DNA of 64,000 nt from Kitasatospora xanthocidica (GTDB lineage: Bacteria; Actinomycetota; Actinomycetes; Streptomycetales; Streptomycetaceae). Each line of letters starts with the position of its first letter. Positions within the stretch are counted from its first letter, which is position 1. Under the pieces are notes generated by a model. That model had not been told where the DNA came from. It worked only from the letters and a program-made list of their open reading frames with translations, and did not search any database. Shown in pieces: positions 54,593 through 64,000 of the stretch. Position numbers and translations under genes: made by a program. Where the stretch lies: assembly GCF_014656195.1 (NCBI RefSeq), contig NZ_BNBY01000007.1, forward strand, positions 1 to 64,000. Reading direction: 5' to 3'.

Positions 54593-54640
54593 CGGTTCGG
54601 CCACCCGTACGGCTTGCCGGTCGTACGGGTGGCCGAGCCG
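54593..54640 (-). terminator. 19-bp hairpin (second of a tandem pair)
   Basis: Stem 54593-54611 with 54622-54640, one G-T pair, ten-base loop. It follows the hairpin at 54654-54693 and precedes the glycosyltransferase promoter. Confidence 0.75.
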
Positions 54641-54653
54641 CTCGAAACGCCGA

Positions 54654-54693
54654 GCGATTCGGGCGCGTCGATGGACCTACGCGCCCGAATCGC
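54654..54693 (-). terminator. 15-bp hairpin, terminator of SRPBCC gene
   Basis: Perfect stem 54654-54668 with 54679-54693, ten-base loop, 40 bp past the stop at 54734. Confidence 0.85.
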
Positions 54694-54733
54694 GCTGCCG
54701 GCCGCGCGGTCGGGCCGATGGCGGGGCGAAGGG

Positions 54734-55174
54734 TCAGCGCACCTCGGCGGCCAGGTTGGCCAGCACCTCGTCGTGGATCCGGTTCAGGCCCTTCGGCGCG
54801 AAGGTGCGCTCGAAGAAGCCGCCGATGCCGGTCGCGCCCTGCCAGGTGGCGGTCACGGTGACCTTGGTGCGGCCCTCGCCCGCGGCCGCGACGGTCCAGG
54901 TGATCACCATGCTGGAGTTGGCGTCCTTCTCCACCAGCTGGTCGGGCTGCGGCGCCGAGACGGTGAACAGGCAGTCGCGCACCCGCTTCTCGGTGGCCTG
55001 CAGCTTCCAGTGCACCTGGGTGCCGGCGCCGGTGCCGCCGACCCTGACCTCGTACTCGCTGTACTGCGCGGGCAGCAGCTTCGGGCGGGTCACCTGGTAG
55101 TCGGCCAGCGCCTCGTACACCCGCTCGGGCGCGGCGTCGTAGTCCCGCTCGGTGGTGGCCTGCACCTGTCCCAT
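54734..55174 (-). CDS. SRPBCC-fold protein
   Basis: 146 residues of the START/Bet v1-like fold (polyketide cyclase/dehydrase group): RDYDAAPERVYEALADY, VHWKLQATEKRV, TWTVAAAGEGRTKVTVTATW. Binds a hydrophobic ligand; no catalytic residues are plain. Divergent from the HipA-like gene. Confidence 0.88.
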   Translation of the reverse strand: MGQVQATTERDYDAAPERVYEALADYQVTRPKLLPAQYSEYEVRVGGTGAGTQVHWKLQATEKRVRDCLFTVSAPQPDQLVEKDANSSMVITWTVAAAGEGRTKVTVTATWQGATGIGGFFERTFAPKGLNRIHDEVLANLAAEVR

Positions 55175-55252
55175 GACCTTGCTCTCCTCGTGTGGTGGGT
55201 CGCGCTCTCAGCGGCAAGCCAATCACAGGGTCACGCCCGGGACGCGGCGGGA

Positions 55253-55258
55253 TAGGGT
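55253..55258 (+). promoter_or_regulatory. -10 element, leaderless start at 55266
   Basis: TAGGGT seven bases before the GTG at 55266, with no ribosome site. The alternative upstream start codons lie before this element. Confidence 0.55.
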
Positions 55259-55265
55259 GGCCGGT

Positions 55266-56174
55266 GTGCTCGATCTGGTGACTGCAGTGCGCTACGTCGA
55301 TCCCCTGCGGGCCGGCGGCTCCGTACCCGGTGTGGTGGAGACCGACGACCTGGGGACGTACGTGGTCAAGTTCACCGGGGCCGCGCAGGGGCGCAAGGCG
55401 CTGATCGCCGAGGTGATCGTCGGTGAGCTGGCCCGGCGGCTGGGTCTGCGGGTGCCGGAGCTGCGGCTGGTGGACTTCGACCCGGCCGTCGCCGCGGAGG
55501 AGCCGGACGCCGAGATCCAGTCCATGCTCAAGGCCAGCGCGGGCCTCAACCTCGGGATGGACCTGCTGCCGGGCGCGCGGGACTTCCGGCCCGGGATGAT
55601 CGCGGTGGACTCCGCCGAGGCCGGCCGGGTGGTCTGGCTGGACGCGCTCACCGGCAACGTCGACCGCTCCGTGCACAACCCCAACCTGGTGGTCTGGCAC
55701 GGCCGGCTCTGGCTGATCGACAACGGCGCCGCGCTGATCTTCCACCACCGCTGGGCGGGTGCCGAGGCGGCGGTCGGCAAGCGCTACGACCTCAGCGCGC
55801 ACGCCCTCGGCGGCGCGGCCCCGGACGTCCGGCTGGCCGACGAGGAGCTCGGCCCGCTGGTCACCGTGCCGCTGCTGGAGGAGGTCGTGGCGCTCGTCCC
55901 GGACGAGTGGCTGGCCGACGAGCCCGGCTTCGACTCGGTGGACGCCGTCCGGCACGCGTACGTCACCCACCTGGCGGCCCGGGTGGTGCTCTCCGAGGAG
56001 TGGCTGCCGGAGGGCTTCGCCACGCCGGAGCAGCTGCGCGAGGCCGAGCGGCGGCGGGCGGCCCGGACCCGGGCCGGGCGGCCGGCCTGGCTGCGGGAGG
56101 TGCCGGACCTGCACGGCAAGCCCTCGGTGGAGACGGTCTGGGAGCACCACGTCGACGCGTCCGACGAGGACTGA
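55266..56174 (+). CDS. HipA-family kinase-like protein (no antitoxin partner)
   Basis: 302 residues. Kinase features: Lys in TYVVKFTGAAQG (K35), catalytic loop GNVDRSVHNPNL (D133), and metal Asp in LIDNGAAL (D152), as in HipA/PI3K-like kinases. The N-terminal HipA domain is short. No HipB-like HTH gene is next to it, so it may be a stand-alone kinase rather than a toxin. GTG start inferred from the promoter. Confidence 0.85.
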   Translation: MLDLVTAVRYVDPLRAGGSVPGVVETDDLGTYVVKFTGAAQGRKALIAEVIVGELARRLGLRVPELRLVDFDPAVAAEEPDAEIQSMLKASAGLNLGMDLLPGARDFRPGMIAVDSAEAGRVVWLDALTGNVDRSVHNPNLVVWHGRLWLIDNGAALIFHHRWAGAEAAVGKRYDLSAHALGGAAPDVRLADEELGPLVTVPLLEEVVALVPDEWLADEPGFDSVDAVRHAYVTHLAARVVLSEEWLPEGFATPEQLREAERRRAARTRAGRPAWLREVPDLHGKPSVETVWEHHVDASDED

Positions 56175-56209
56175 CCGGGCGGGGCCGGGCGGGGCCGGGC
56201 GGGCCGGGC

Positions 56210-56557
56210 TCAGCCGAGCGCCGGGCGGATCCAGCCGAAGTACTCCACCGCCGTGCCCAGCAGCAGGCCGAAGCTGACCACCGGGAACCCGACCCCCCGG
56301 GGGAAGCGCTGCCCCCGGACGATCAGCGCGGTGATGCCCAGGCCGAGCAGCGGGCCCGCGGCGAGCAGCAGCACGAGGGGCAGCAACGCCAGCGCCGAGG
56401 CCCCGGCGGCCAGGCCCATCACCGCGACCACCAGGCCGCCGGTCACCAGGGTGGCCAGCATCGGGGCGGCGAGCAGCAGTTGGCCCACGCCCAGGGCCGC
56501 CGCGAGCAGGTTCCGCTTGCCGGGCAGGGTCGGCCGTCCCGGGAGGGTCTGTGCCAT
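56210..56557 (-). CDS. Small membrane protein, unknown function
   Basis: 115 residues, three to four membrane helices, opening with a basic linker and ending in VSFGLLLGTAVEYFGWIRP. No recognised family. ATG at 56557 with CAGGAG nine bases before. The gap to its left neighbour holds short GGGGCCGGGC direct repeats (56178-56207). Confidence 0.7.
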   Translation of the reverse strand: MAQTLPGRPTLPGKRNLLAAALGVGQLLLAAPMLATLVTGGLVVAVMGLAAGASALALLPLVLLLAAGPLLGLGITALIVRGQRFPRGVGFPVVSFGLLLGTAVEYFGWIRPALG

Positions 56558-56749
56558 GCCGCTCAACTCCTGTGGTGACTCCGTCGGTTACGGATCCATC
56601 CTGGGCGGCGGCGAGCGCGGCGGCCTGAGTACGGGTACTCAAACGCGACCGGGGAGCGGGACCCGTGTGGGCCCGCTCCCCGGCTCAGCGATCAGATGAC
56701 TCGACCGAGTCCACCGACTCGGCGGTCAGCGGTCGTCGCGGTCAGCGCC

Positions 56750-58240
<1,491 letters not shown>

Positions 58241-58514
58241 TGGGGTTGGCCCTCCCGAGTCGTCATGCGGCAGCTGCGGTTGGCAGGTGCACTGAGAATG
58301 ACCCGGACGTTAATGAATATTCGATGAGATGCGCAAGAGGTAGTCATCTAATCGTCACATCAAGAACAACAGCGGAGGGCAGAAGTCCGCAGGTCAACAA
58401 GAACAACAGATTCAAGAGTGTTAAAAAGTGATGCTTCGCCGACGTGCGACCGCGCACTTCCGAACGGCGGCCGGGCCGACCCGTCCACGCCCCCGCTGGG
58501 CGGCCACGATGCCG
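58241..58514 (-). promoter_or_regulatory. AT-rich upstream region of the S8 peptidase gene
   Basis: Contains GTTAATGAATATTCGATG and two 12-bp direct repeats CAAGAACAACAG (58361-58372 and 58398-58409). No gene is seen; likely promoter and regulatory sites. Confidence 0.4.
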
Positions 58515-59633
58515 CTACAAGCCGTACAGCCGCCGCGCGTTGTCGGCGGCGATCGACCGCGTCAGCCGGCCCGCGTCGGCCTCGGAACACGCTCCGTCCG
58601 CCTGCCAACCGTCCAACAACAGAGCCAGTCCGTGCCGGAACTGACAGGTGCCCACCAAAAATAGTTCGGGTAGCCCGAAAGCATCCGTGGAGAAGAGCAA
58701 TTTTCCGAACGGTGCCAGCTCCAGCATCTCGCCCAGCACCGCCGCCGCCCGGGGGCCGGTGTAGGAGGCCGTCAGCCCGAGGTCGGTGAAGACCGTCGGG
58801 AAGGCCTGAGCCAGCCAGGCGGCCTGGCGGTGGTACGGGTAGCAGTGCAGCAGCACCAGGGGGACTCCGCTGGGCTCGGCGGCGCGCACGAAGTCCGTCA
58901 GCAGGGACGGGTCGGCCCGGTGCAGGGTGAGGTCCGGATCGCCGAAGCCGGTGTGGAGCTGGATCGGCAGGCCGAGCCCGGCGCAGACGTCCACGGCCGT
59001 CCAGAGCAGGTGGTGCAGCAGGACCGGGTCGGTCAGCCGGCCCGGCCCGCCGCGCAGCCGGGCGCCGGCCGCGGCCACCACGGCCGCCCGGGAGGGCCGT
59101 TCGGCCGGGGCGGCCAGGCCGTGCCGGTAGGCGAGCACCGACTTGACCGCGACGGCCCCCTCGGCGGCGGCCGCCAGCGCCTCGGCGACGGCCCGCGGCC
59201 AGTCCCCGGCGCCGGCCGTGACCGCCTCGGCGACCGTCTCCAGCCGGACCACCTCGCGCACCGACGCCCCGGTGGCCTCGGCCAGTTCGCCGAGCGGCAG
59301 CAGCGGCCGGCCCGCGGCGGTGGTCAGCCCGGTGTCCACCAGGCAGGTGGTCAGACCGGCCGCGGCGAGCAGCCGGGCCGTCGCCTCGGCGGCGCCCAGC
59401 TCCCGCCGCCGGGCCAGGTAGTCGGCGGCCGGGGCGTGCGCCGGCAGGCCGAGCACGGGCGGGCACCAGCGGCGCACGGCCAGGCCGAGCGCGCTGTCGA
59501 AGGGCGAGCAGCCGGGCGCGGGCGGCCGGTCGGACTCGGTGAGCAGCCCGGCCAGGGCGTCGTCGGTGAGCTCGGCCGCCACCACGCTGTGGCAGTGGTG
59601 GTCGACCAGCTCGGGCGCCTCCGGCCGGACCAC
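58515..59633 (-). CDS. Amidohydrolase (metal-dependent hydrolase), FluG N-domain-like
   Basis: 372 residues, TIM-barrel amidohydrolase_2 type. Metal motif VDHHCHS, then LHTGFGD, VLLHCYPYHR and FSTDAFGLPE supply His/Asp ligands; a carboxylated Lys may lie in VKSVLAYR. It directly follows the glutamine-synthetase-like gene (three-base gap), as the N-terminal half does in fungal FluG. Substrate unknown; possibly a gamma-glutamyl or amide product. GTG start. Confidence 0.88.
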   Translation of the reverse strand: MVRPEAPELVDHHCHSVVAAELTDDALAGLLTESDRPPAPGCSPFDSALGLAVRRWCPPVLGLPAHAPAADYLARRRELGAAEATARLLAAAGLTTCLVDTGLTTAAGRPLLPLGELAEATGASVREVVRLETVAEAVTAGAGDWPRAVAEALAAAAEGAVAVKSVLAYRHGLAAPAERPSRAAVVAAAGARLRGGPGRLTDPVLLHHLLWTAVDVCAGLGLPIQLHTGFGDPDLTLHRADPSLLTDFVRAAEPSGVPLVLLHCYPYHRQAAWLAQAFPTVFTDLGLTASYTGPRAAAVLGEMLELAPFGKLLFSTDAFGLPELFLVGTCQFRHGLALLLDGWQADGACSEADAGRLTRSIAADNARRLYGL

Positions 59634-59636
59634 CGG

Positions 59637-61097
59637 TCAGTACCGCCAGCGGGTGGCCGCGGCCACCTCCTCGGGGCCGGCCGCCGCGTACTGCTCGCTC
59701 TCCGCCCGGCGCACCGCCAGCACCGCCTGGTACAGCGGCTCGCCGAGCGCCTCGCGGAGCACCGCCGAGCGCTCGTACGCGGCCAGCGACTCGGCCGGGC
59801 CGGTCGGCAGCCGGGGCACCGTGCCGGGCTCTGCGGCGGCCGGGTCACCGGTGAACTCCGGCGGCAGCGCCAGGCGTTGGTCCAGCCCGGCGAGGCCGGC
59901 CGCGATCACCCCGCCGACCGCCAGGTACGGGTTGGCGCTCGCGTCGAAGCACTTGACCTCGGCGTTGGCGGCGGCGGCCCGCTCCCCGGTGGAGCCCGTC
60001 ACCAGGCGCAGCGCGGCCTCGCGGTTCTCCAGGCCCCAGCACTGGTAGGCGCCGGCCCAGTGCGAGGGCACCAGCCGCAGGTACCCGGCCGGGCTGGAGC
60101 AGCCCAGCACCAGGAGTTCGGGCAGGGCGTCGAGCACACCGGCGAGGAAGCCCTCGGCCTCGGCCGTCAGGCCGTGCGGCCCGGGGCCGCCGTGGCCGAG
60201 GTTGCGCCCCTCCCGCCAGAGGCTGAGGTGCAGGTGCCCGCCGTTGCCGACCGCGCCCGCCTCGACCACCGGTGCGAAGGAGACCCGCAGGCCGTGCGCG
60301 GCGGAGACGGCCCGGACGGTGTGCCGGACCAGGACGGAGGTGTCCGCGGCGCCGACCGGGCCCTCGGGGGCGACCGAGACCTCGAACTGGCCCGGGGAGT
60401 ACTCGGGGTGGATCTGCAGGACCTCCAGCCCCTGCTCGCGGAGGGCGCGCAGGACGTCCCGCAGGTAGTCGGAGAGGTCGGTGAGCCGGTGCATCCCGTA
60501 CGCGGGGCCGTGCGTCGGGTACCGCGGCTCCTCCTGCGGGGAGCCGGCCAGGGCGACCACCCACTCGACCTCGATGCCGGCCTTGAGGCTCAGCCCGCGC
60601 TCGGCGGCCGCGGCCTGCGCCCGGCGGGCGAACAGCCGCTGGCAGCCCGGGTGCGGGGCGCCGCCCTGGGTGTACCTGTCCCCCGGGGCCCAGGCCCAGC
60701 CGGGCTGGGCGGCCAGCGGGACGACCCGGTCGAGGTCGGGGTAGAGCCGGAGGTCCCCGGTGGGGCCGCCGATGATCGGGCTGGTGGTGATCGCGTCGTC
60801 GGCGAGGAAGACGTCGAAGCAGGGCGCGGTGCCGACGCCCCACTGCGCGGCGTGCGCCAGACCGCCGAGCGGCACGGCCTTGACCCGGGTGATGCCCGCG
60901 TTGTCCACCCAGGTGACGGCCACCGCCTCGACGGCGGCGGTGCGCAGCCGGTCGGCGGCCTCCTCGGCGCGCTCGGCCCGCTCGGCGCGCGGGGGCAGCG
61001 CGACGGCGGCGGGGCCGAGCGGGCCGGCGGCACCGGACGGCTGGGCGGACCCGGGCCCGGGCGCGGTGGCGTCGGCGGTGACGGTTCCGATGGTCAT
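59637..61097 (-). CDS. Glutamine-synthetase-like ligase (FluG C-domain / GlnA4-like)
   Basis: 486 residues. GS fold motifs: AVTWVDNAGITRVKAVPL (beta-grasp), GNGGHLHLSLW (metal His), SHWAGAYQCWGLENREAALR (nucleotide/substrate site) and NPYLAVGGVIAAGLAG. Streptomyces relatives glutamylate ethanolamine or polyamines; the real substrate here is unknown. The ATG at 61097 has an Ala/Pro-rich 45-residue lead. With the downstream amidohydrolase it forms a split FluG. Confidence 0.9.
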   Translation of the reverse strand: MTIGTVTADATAPGPGSAQPSGAAGPLGPAAVALPPRAERAERAEEAADRLRTAAVEAVAVTWVDNAGITRVKAVPLGGLAHAAQWGVGTAPCFDVFLADDAITTSPIIGGPTGDLRLYPDLDRVVPLAAQPGWAWAPGDRYTQGGAPHPGCQRLFARRAQAAAAERGLSLKAGIEVEWVVALAGSPQEEPRYPTHGPAYGMHRLTDLSDYLRDVLRALREQGLEVLQIHPEYSPGQFEVSVAPEGPVGAADTSVLVRHTVRAVSAAHGLRVSFAPVVEAGAVGNGGHLHLSLWREGRNLGHGGPGPHGLTAEAEGFLAGVLDALPELLVLGCSSPAGYLRLVPSHWAGAYQCWGLENREAALRLVTGSTGERAAAANAEVKCFDASANPYLAVGGVIAAGLAGLDQRLALPPEFTGDPAAAEPGTVPRLPTGPAESLAAYERSAVLREALGEPLYQAVLAVRRAESEQYAAAGPEEVAAATRWRY

Positions 61098-61173
61098 GTC
61101 CCCATGCTGCCCCGCCGGTTGGGCTTCCGTAACTCCCCTATCGAGTGGTTCAAACGGATGCCCGTCCACCCGT

Positions 61174-63882
61174 TCACCCGTTCGGGGCGAACCGGGCCAC
61201 CAGCTCCCCCGCGGTGATCCGCTCCAGGGCGTCCGGGGCGGCGTCCGTCGGGCCCGGGTAGAGCCGGTAGAGCGTCCCGTGCGCCCCGGCCGGGGCCGGC
61301 ACGTCGGCGTGCACCAGCGCCGCGAACGCCCTGGTGCCGGCGAGGCGTTCGGCGATCAGCCGGGCGGTGTCGTCGGCCGGCTGCTCGATGCGCCGGTCGC
61401 TCGCGTGGCGCCCGCGCACCCGCGCGGCGAAGTCGGCCACCGGCTCGTCCGCGCCGCGGTGGTAGGCGCCCAGCCCGCGGCCCGTCCGGTCGCGGACCAG
61501 CACCTCGTCGCTGCCGGCCGCGGCGGCCGCGCAGGCGAGGTCCCAGAGGGTGGCCCGGGAGCCCGCGGCGAAGTGCGCCAGGACGTCCTGGGCCAGCGAG
61601 CCGATCCTGGCGTGGTGCCGGTCGAGGCTGTGGAACCCGGTGCCGGAGCCGGGGTTGAGGTCGGTCCAGGTGTGGCTGCGCTGCCCGAGGTCGACGATCA
61701 TCGGCACGCAGATCTTGGCGTCCCCGGCGAGGTCGAGCCGCTGGCGGACGTCCTTCGGCCGGAAGGCGCCCTTGCGGTGCTTGGCCGCGTCGGCCGCGTC
61801 GGCCGGGTCCAGCGTCATGAACCCGGCGAAGGCGTCGGTGAGCTCCTCGAAGGGGATGTCGTTGTAGCTGAACACCACCACCACGGCGTACCGGGCGCCG
61901 GTGCCCGCCAGCGCGGGCAGGTCGAGGTCGACGAACTCGGTGGCGCCGTGCGGCGGCGGGGCGGTGGTGAAGTCGCCGGAGTGCACGGCGGCGCGGGCGC
62001 CGAGGACCAGTCGGGTGTAGTCGCACAGGCCGGTGAACCGCCACTGCTCGTCGTAGAAGGCGACCGACAGGTCGAGGTCCACCCGCTGGTTCGGGCGCTG
62101 CATCCAGTGCACGAACAGCCGCAGCCGCTGCCCGTCCGGGAGCCGCTGCACGCTGCCGCGCGGTACGGCGACCAGGGTCTTGGCGCTGGCGCGCTCGGCG
62201 AAGGGCACCACCAGGTCGGCCAGCCCGGCGTCCAGCACGGCCACCTCGTAGCGCCCCGCCTCCCGCGCCGACCGCTCGGCCCGGCGCAGCAGTTCGGCCT
62301 CGATCAGCGCGCAGACCGGCGCGCTGAGCCCGGCCGGGACGGGCGTGCCCCAGTCGAAGCGGGAGTGCGCCGAGGCGACCCGGCCGCGCGGGAAGTACAG
62401 CCGCCGCTCGCCGGCCCCGCGCGGCGCGCGCAGCCGCCCGTACGCGCCCAGCAGCGGGCCGGGGGCGACCGCGCGCAGCGCTCCGGGCAGCGCCTCGGTG
62501 AGCTCGGCGGGCAGCGGCTCGCCGGGGAACCAGGTCTCGTGCACCCGCAGCAGGTGGTGCAGTCGGCGCACCAGCTCGCCCGGGCGGCGGGTCAGCAGCC
62601 CGACGGCGGCGGGCAGGTCGCCCTGCTGGAGGGCGTGCTCGACGGCGGCGGCGAAGGTCTCGACGGTCAGCCGGGTGTGCCCGCCGGGCGTCTCGCGCAC
62701 CCGCAGCGGGGCGGGCGCCTCGCGCAGCCGCGGGCCGAGGCCGTGCAGATCGAGATCTGTCTGCCGGAGTACGGCGAAGGCGGCCGCCGCGTACGGGAAG
62801 CGGTCGCGGTGCTCGTACGGGTGCAGCAGTTCGCCGGCCCGCAGCCAGGGCTGCCGGTGGCGGCGCAGGTCCTCGGCGAGGGTGCCGACCGGGAACGCGT
62901 CCAGTACGGCGAGCAGTTCGCGGCGCAGCGGGCGGGGCAGGTTGCGCAGCCGCAGGGTGCGGGCGGTCTCCCGCAGCAGGTCGGGCTCGGCGCCGGACCA
63001 CGCCCAGATCAGCCGCAGCACGTCGGTGGCGGTGGTGAGGTGGCCGGCGAGCAGCGGGCGGGCGCGCTCCGGGTCGCGGCGCAGCAGGGTGGCCAGCACG
63101 GTGGCGCGGCTCTCCCGGACCGGGATCTCGGCGGGCAGCCAGTCGGCCGGGTCGGCGGGGGCGTGGTCGAGCAGCAGCGCGAGGTCCTCGCGGTCCTGCG
63201 GGCTGAGCGGGGTCCGCCGGGCGAGCAGGGCGGCCAGTTCGGTGCCGATCAGCACGGTCCCGGCCAGGCGCAGCGGCTTGAGCGGCTGGTCGGCCCGCAG
63301 GCGCTCGGCGACGGCGCGGGCGCCCTTGGTGTCGGGCTTCAGGTGGCGCTCGCGCTCCAGCGGGGTGAGGCAGACCGGGCACCGGCGGTCGTCGAAGCAC
63401 ACGACCAGGTCCTCGTAGCAGTCGCCGCACAGCAGGTGGGCGCAGGGGGCGAGGGCGCCGATCCCGGCTTCCAGGCTGCTGCGGTCGCAGACCAGGCAGA
63501 TCTGGCTGCTCTGGCTGAGCAGGTAGCCGCGGACGGTCGCGGAGTAGTCGGCGCGCGCGTGCGCGGGCACCCCGTCGGGGAAACGGCGGAACAGGGGGGT
63601 GTGGCGGCGGTCGGCGCCGAGCATGGCGTCGACGCCCGCCAGCAGCCGGGTGCCGGCGGCGGTGAGGTCGGCCTGGCGCAGCCGGGCGAGGGCGGCGCGC
63701 AGGTCGCGGGTGAGGACGTACCCGCGCTCGGCCAGGTCGGCTTCCAGCAGGGTGATCGCCGTCGCCGTCCACGGCCGCGGCTCCTCGGGCGGGGCCCCGG
63801 CGGCGACCATGATCCTGCCGTGGCGGCGCAGCAGGTAGGCGTCCAGGCCGGTCTCGGGCGTCATGGCGCTCGGCTTCTTCAC
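61174..63882 (-). CDS. MXAN_6230/SCO0854-type RING-finger protein with TerD-like domain
   Basis: 902 residues, a rare bacterial protein with a RING finger of C3HC4 form: C129-x2-C132-x14-C147-x-H149-x2-C152-x2-C155-x12-C168-x2-C171. The long middle part is helical and Leu/Arg-rich. A C-terminal region (about 585-720) resembles TerD (QRVDLDLSVAFYDEQW, then FSYNDIPFEEL). Such RING fingers bind zinc and, in eukaryotes, present E2-ubiquitin; no E1, E2 or ubiquitin-like gene is in this window. GTG start after GGGGGAAG. The stop is 76 bp from the GS-like gene on the same strand. Confidence 0.9.
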   Translation of the reverse strand: MKKPSAMTPETGLDAYLLRRHGRIMVAAGAPPEEPRPWTATAITLLEADLAERGYVLTRDLRAALARLRQADLTAAGTRLLAGVDAMLGADRRHTPLFRRFPDGVPAHARADYSATVRGYLLSQSSQICLVCDRSSLEAGIGALAPCAHLLCGDCYEDLVVCFDDRRCPVCLTPLERERHLKPDTKGARAVAERLRADQPLKPLRLAGTVLIGTELAALLARRTPLSPQDREDLALLLDHAPADPADWLPAEIPVRESRATVLATLLRRDPERARPLLAGHLTTATDVLRLIWAWSGAEPDLLRETARTLRLRNLPRPLRRELLAVLDAFPVGTLAEDLRRHRQPWLRAGELLHPYEHRDRFPYAAAAFAVLRQTDLDLHGLGPRLREAPAPLRVRETPGGHTRLTVETFAAAVEHALQQGDLPAAVGLLTRRPGELVRRLHHLLRVHETWFPGEPLPAELTEALPGALRAVAPGPLLGAYGRLRAPRGAGERRLYFPRGRVASAHSRFDWGTPVPAGLSAPVCALIEAELLRRAERSAREAGRYEVAVLDAGLADLVVPFAERASAKTLVAVPRGSVQRLPDGQRLRLFVHWMQRPNQRVDLDLSVAFYDEQWRFTGLCDYTRLVLGARAAVHSGDFTTAPPPHGATEFVDLDLPALAGTGARYAVVVVFSYNDIPFEELTDAFAGFMTLDPADAADAAKHRKGAFRPKDVRQRLDLAGDAKICVPMIVDLGQRSHTWTDLNPGSGTGFHSLDRHHARIGSLAQDVLAHFAAGSRATLWDLACAAAAAGSDEVLVRDRTGRGLGAYHRGADEPVADFAARVRGRHASDRRIEQPADDTARLIAERLAGTRAFAALVHADVPAPAGAHGTLYRLYPGPTDAAPDALERITAGELVARFAPNG

Positions 63883-63948
63883 TGCTCTTCCCCCGGTAGG
63901 TATGACAAAGCGGGGGCGGAGAGTGGGCGCACTCGGGTCATTTTGGAG

Positions 63949-64000
63949 ATGAGTGAGAAGGAAGCACGCCGCGGAGCCGCCCCCGCGTCGATCACCCTAG
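63949..64000 (+). CDS. Possible start of a truncated gene at the right edge
   Basis: ATG at 63949 opens MSEKEARRGAAPASITL without a stop to the window end. GGAG touches the ATG, too close for a good ribosome site. Divergent from the RING gene. The open frame is only 17 codons, so chance is possible. Confidence 0.25.
   Translation, partial: MSEKEARRGAAPASITL

Noticed and set aside
54562..54861. Short plus-strand frame across the tandem hairpins
   Set aside because: Its sequence follows the inverted repeats and lacks a ribosome site or homology.
56175..56209. GGGGCCGGGC direct repeats after the HipA-like gene
   Set aside because: Simple GC-rich slippage of about three units; no further structure.

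Overview
The window reads as chromosomal core DNA of a high-GC actinomycete of the Streptomycetaceae (Streptomyces or Kitasatospora type). Signs are very high third-position GC, GTG/TTG starts, many leaderless-looking starts, a Streptomyces-type rrn leader, and family-typical genes (double-FHA ABC transporter, SGM_5486 peptide, DUF3099, Asp23/DUF6286/AmaP cluster, SCO0854-type RING protein). I cannot separate the two genera from sequence alone. No tRNA, insertion sequence, integrase, prophage or CRISPR array is visible.

Layout. 1-460: promoter region and leader of an rRNA operon reading left out of the window (16S lies outside). 0.5-6.3 kb: tyrS, an HNH nuclease, a membrane-anchored PQQ-type propeller with a Gln/Tyr/Gly-rich disordered N-terminus, pterin dehydratase, a DUF1272 zinc protein and a TauE-type permease. 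6.5-12 kb: SPFH/NfeD pair, a soluble ABC ATPase, a conserved hypothetical gene, and a NarL-type two-component system. 12.0-12.4 kb: a 126/128-bp tandem repeat. 12.4-21.2 kb: Rv1747-like FHA-ABC transporter, serB (its 3' end runs into a 14-bp minisatellite), sixA, an SGM_5486 peptide with a CynX/NimT exporter and divergent GntR regulator, and the fabG-fabI operon.

21.5-35.5 kb: housekeeping and small-metabolism genes. These are an MBL-fold hydrolase, a TldD/PmbA-type protease pair, an RNA 2'-phosphotransferase, DUF3099, moaA, a DUF485/acetate-symporter pair, a zinc alcohol dehydrogenase, a DEDDh exonuclease with BRCT, SURF1, a thioredoxin/MerR pair and an SDR lacking the usual Tyr/Lys. 35.5-38 kb: a five-gene overlapping Asp23/Gls24 envelope-stress operon. 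38-42.6 kb: enoyl-CoA hydratase, a small HTH protein, an ABC-F protein and a secreted propeller-like protein.

42.9-54.6 kb: an exopolysaccharide locus. A secreted GH26 hydrolase stands divergent to a tightly overlapping block of initiating glycosylphosphotransferase, Wzy-like polymerase/ligase, MurJ-like flippase, NodB deacetylase, GT4 transferase, Wzz-like protein and GNAT/FemAB-like acyltransferase; a second GT4 gene lies upstream. This is enough for lipid-linked initiation, extension, flipping, polymerisation and decoration of a polymer whose structure is unknown.

54.7-64 kb: an SRPBCC protein, a HipA-like kinase without an antitoxin, a small membrane protein, a secreted subtilisin, and a same-strand set of a RING-finger/TerD-like protein, a glutamine-synthetase-like ligase and an amidohydrolase. 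The ligase and hydrolase are a split version of FluG. This last set is the most unusual biology in the window.
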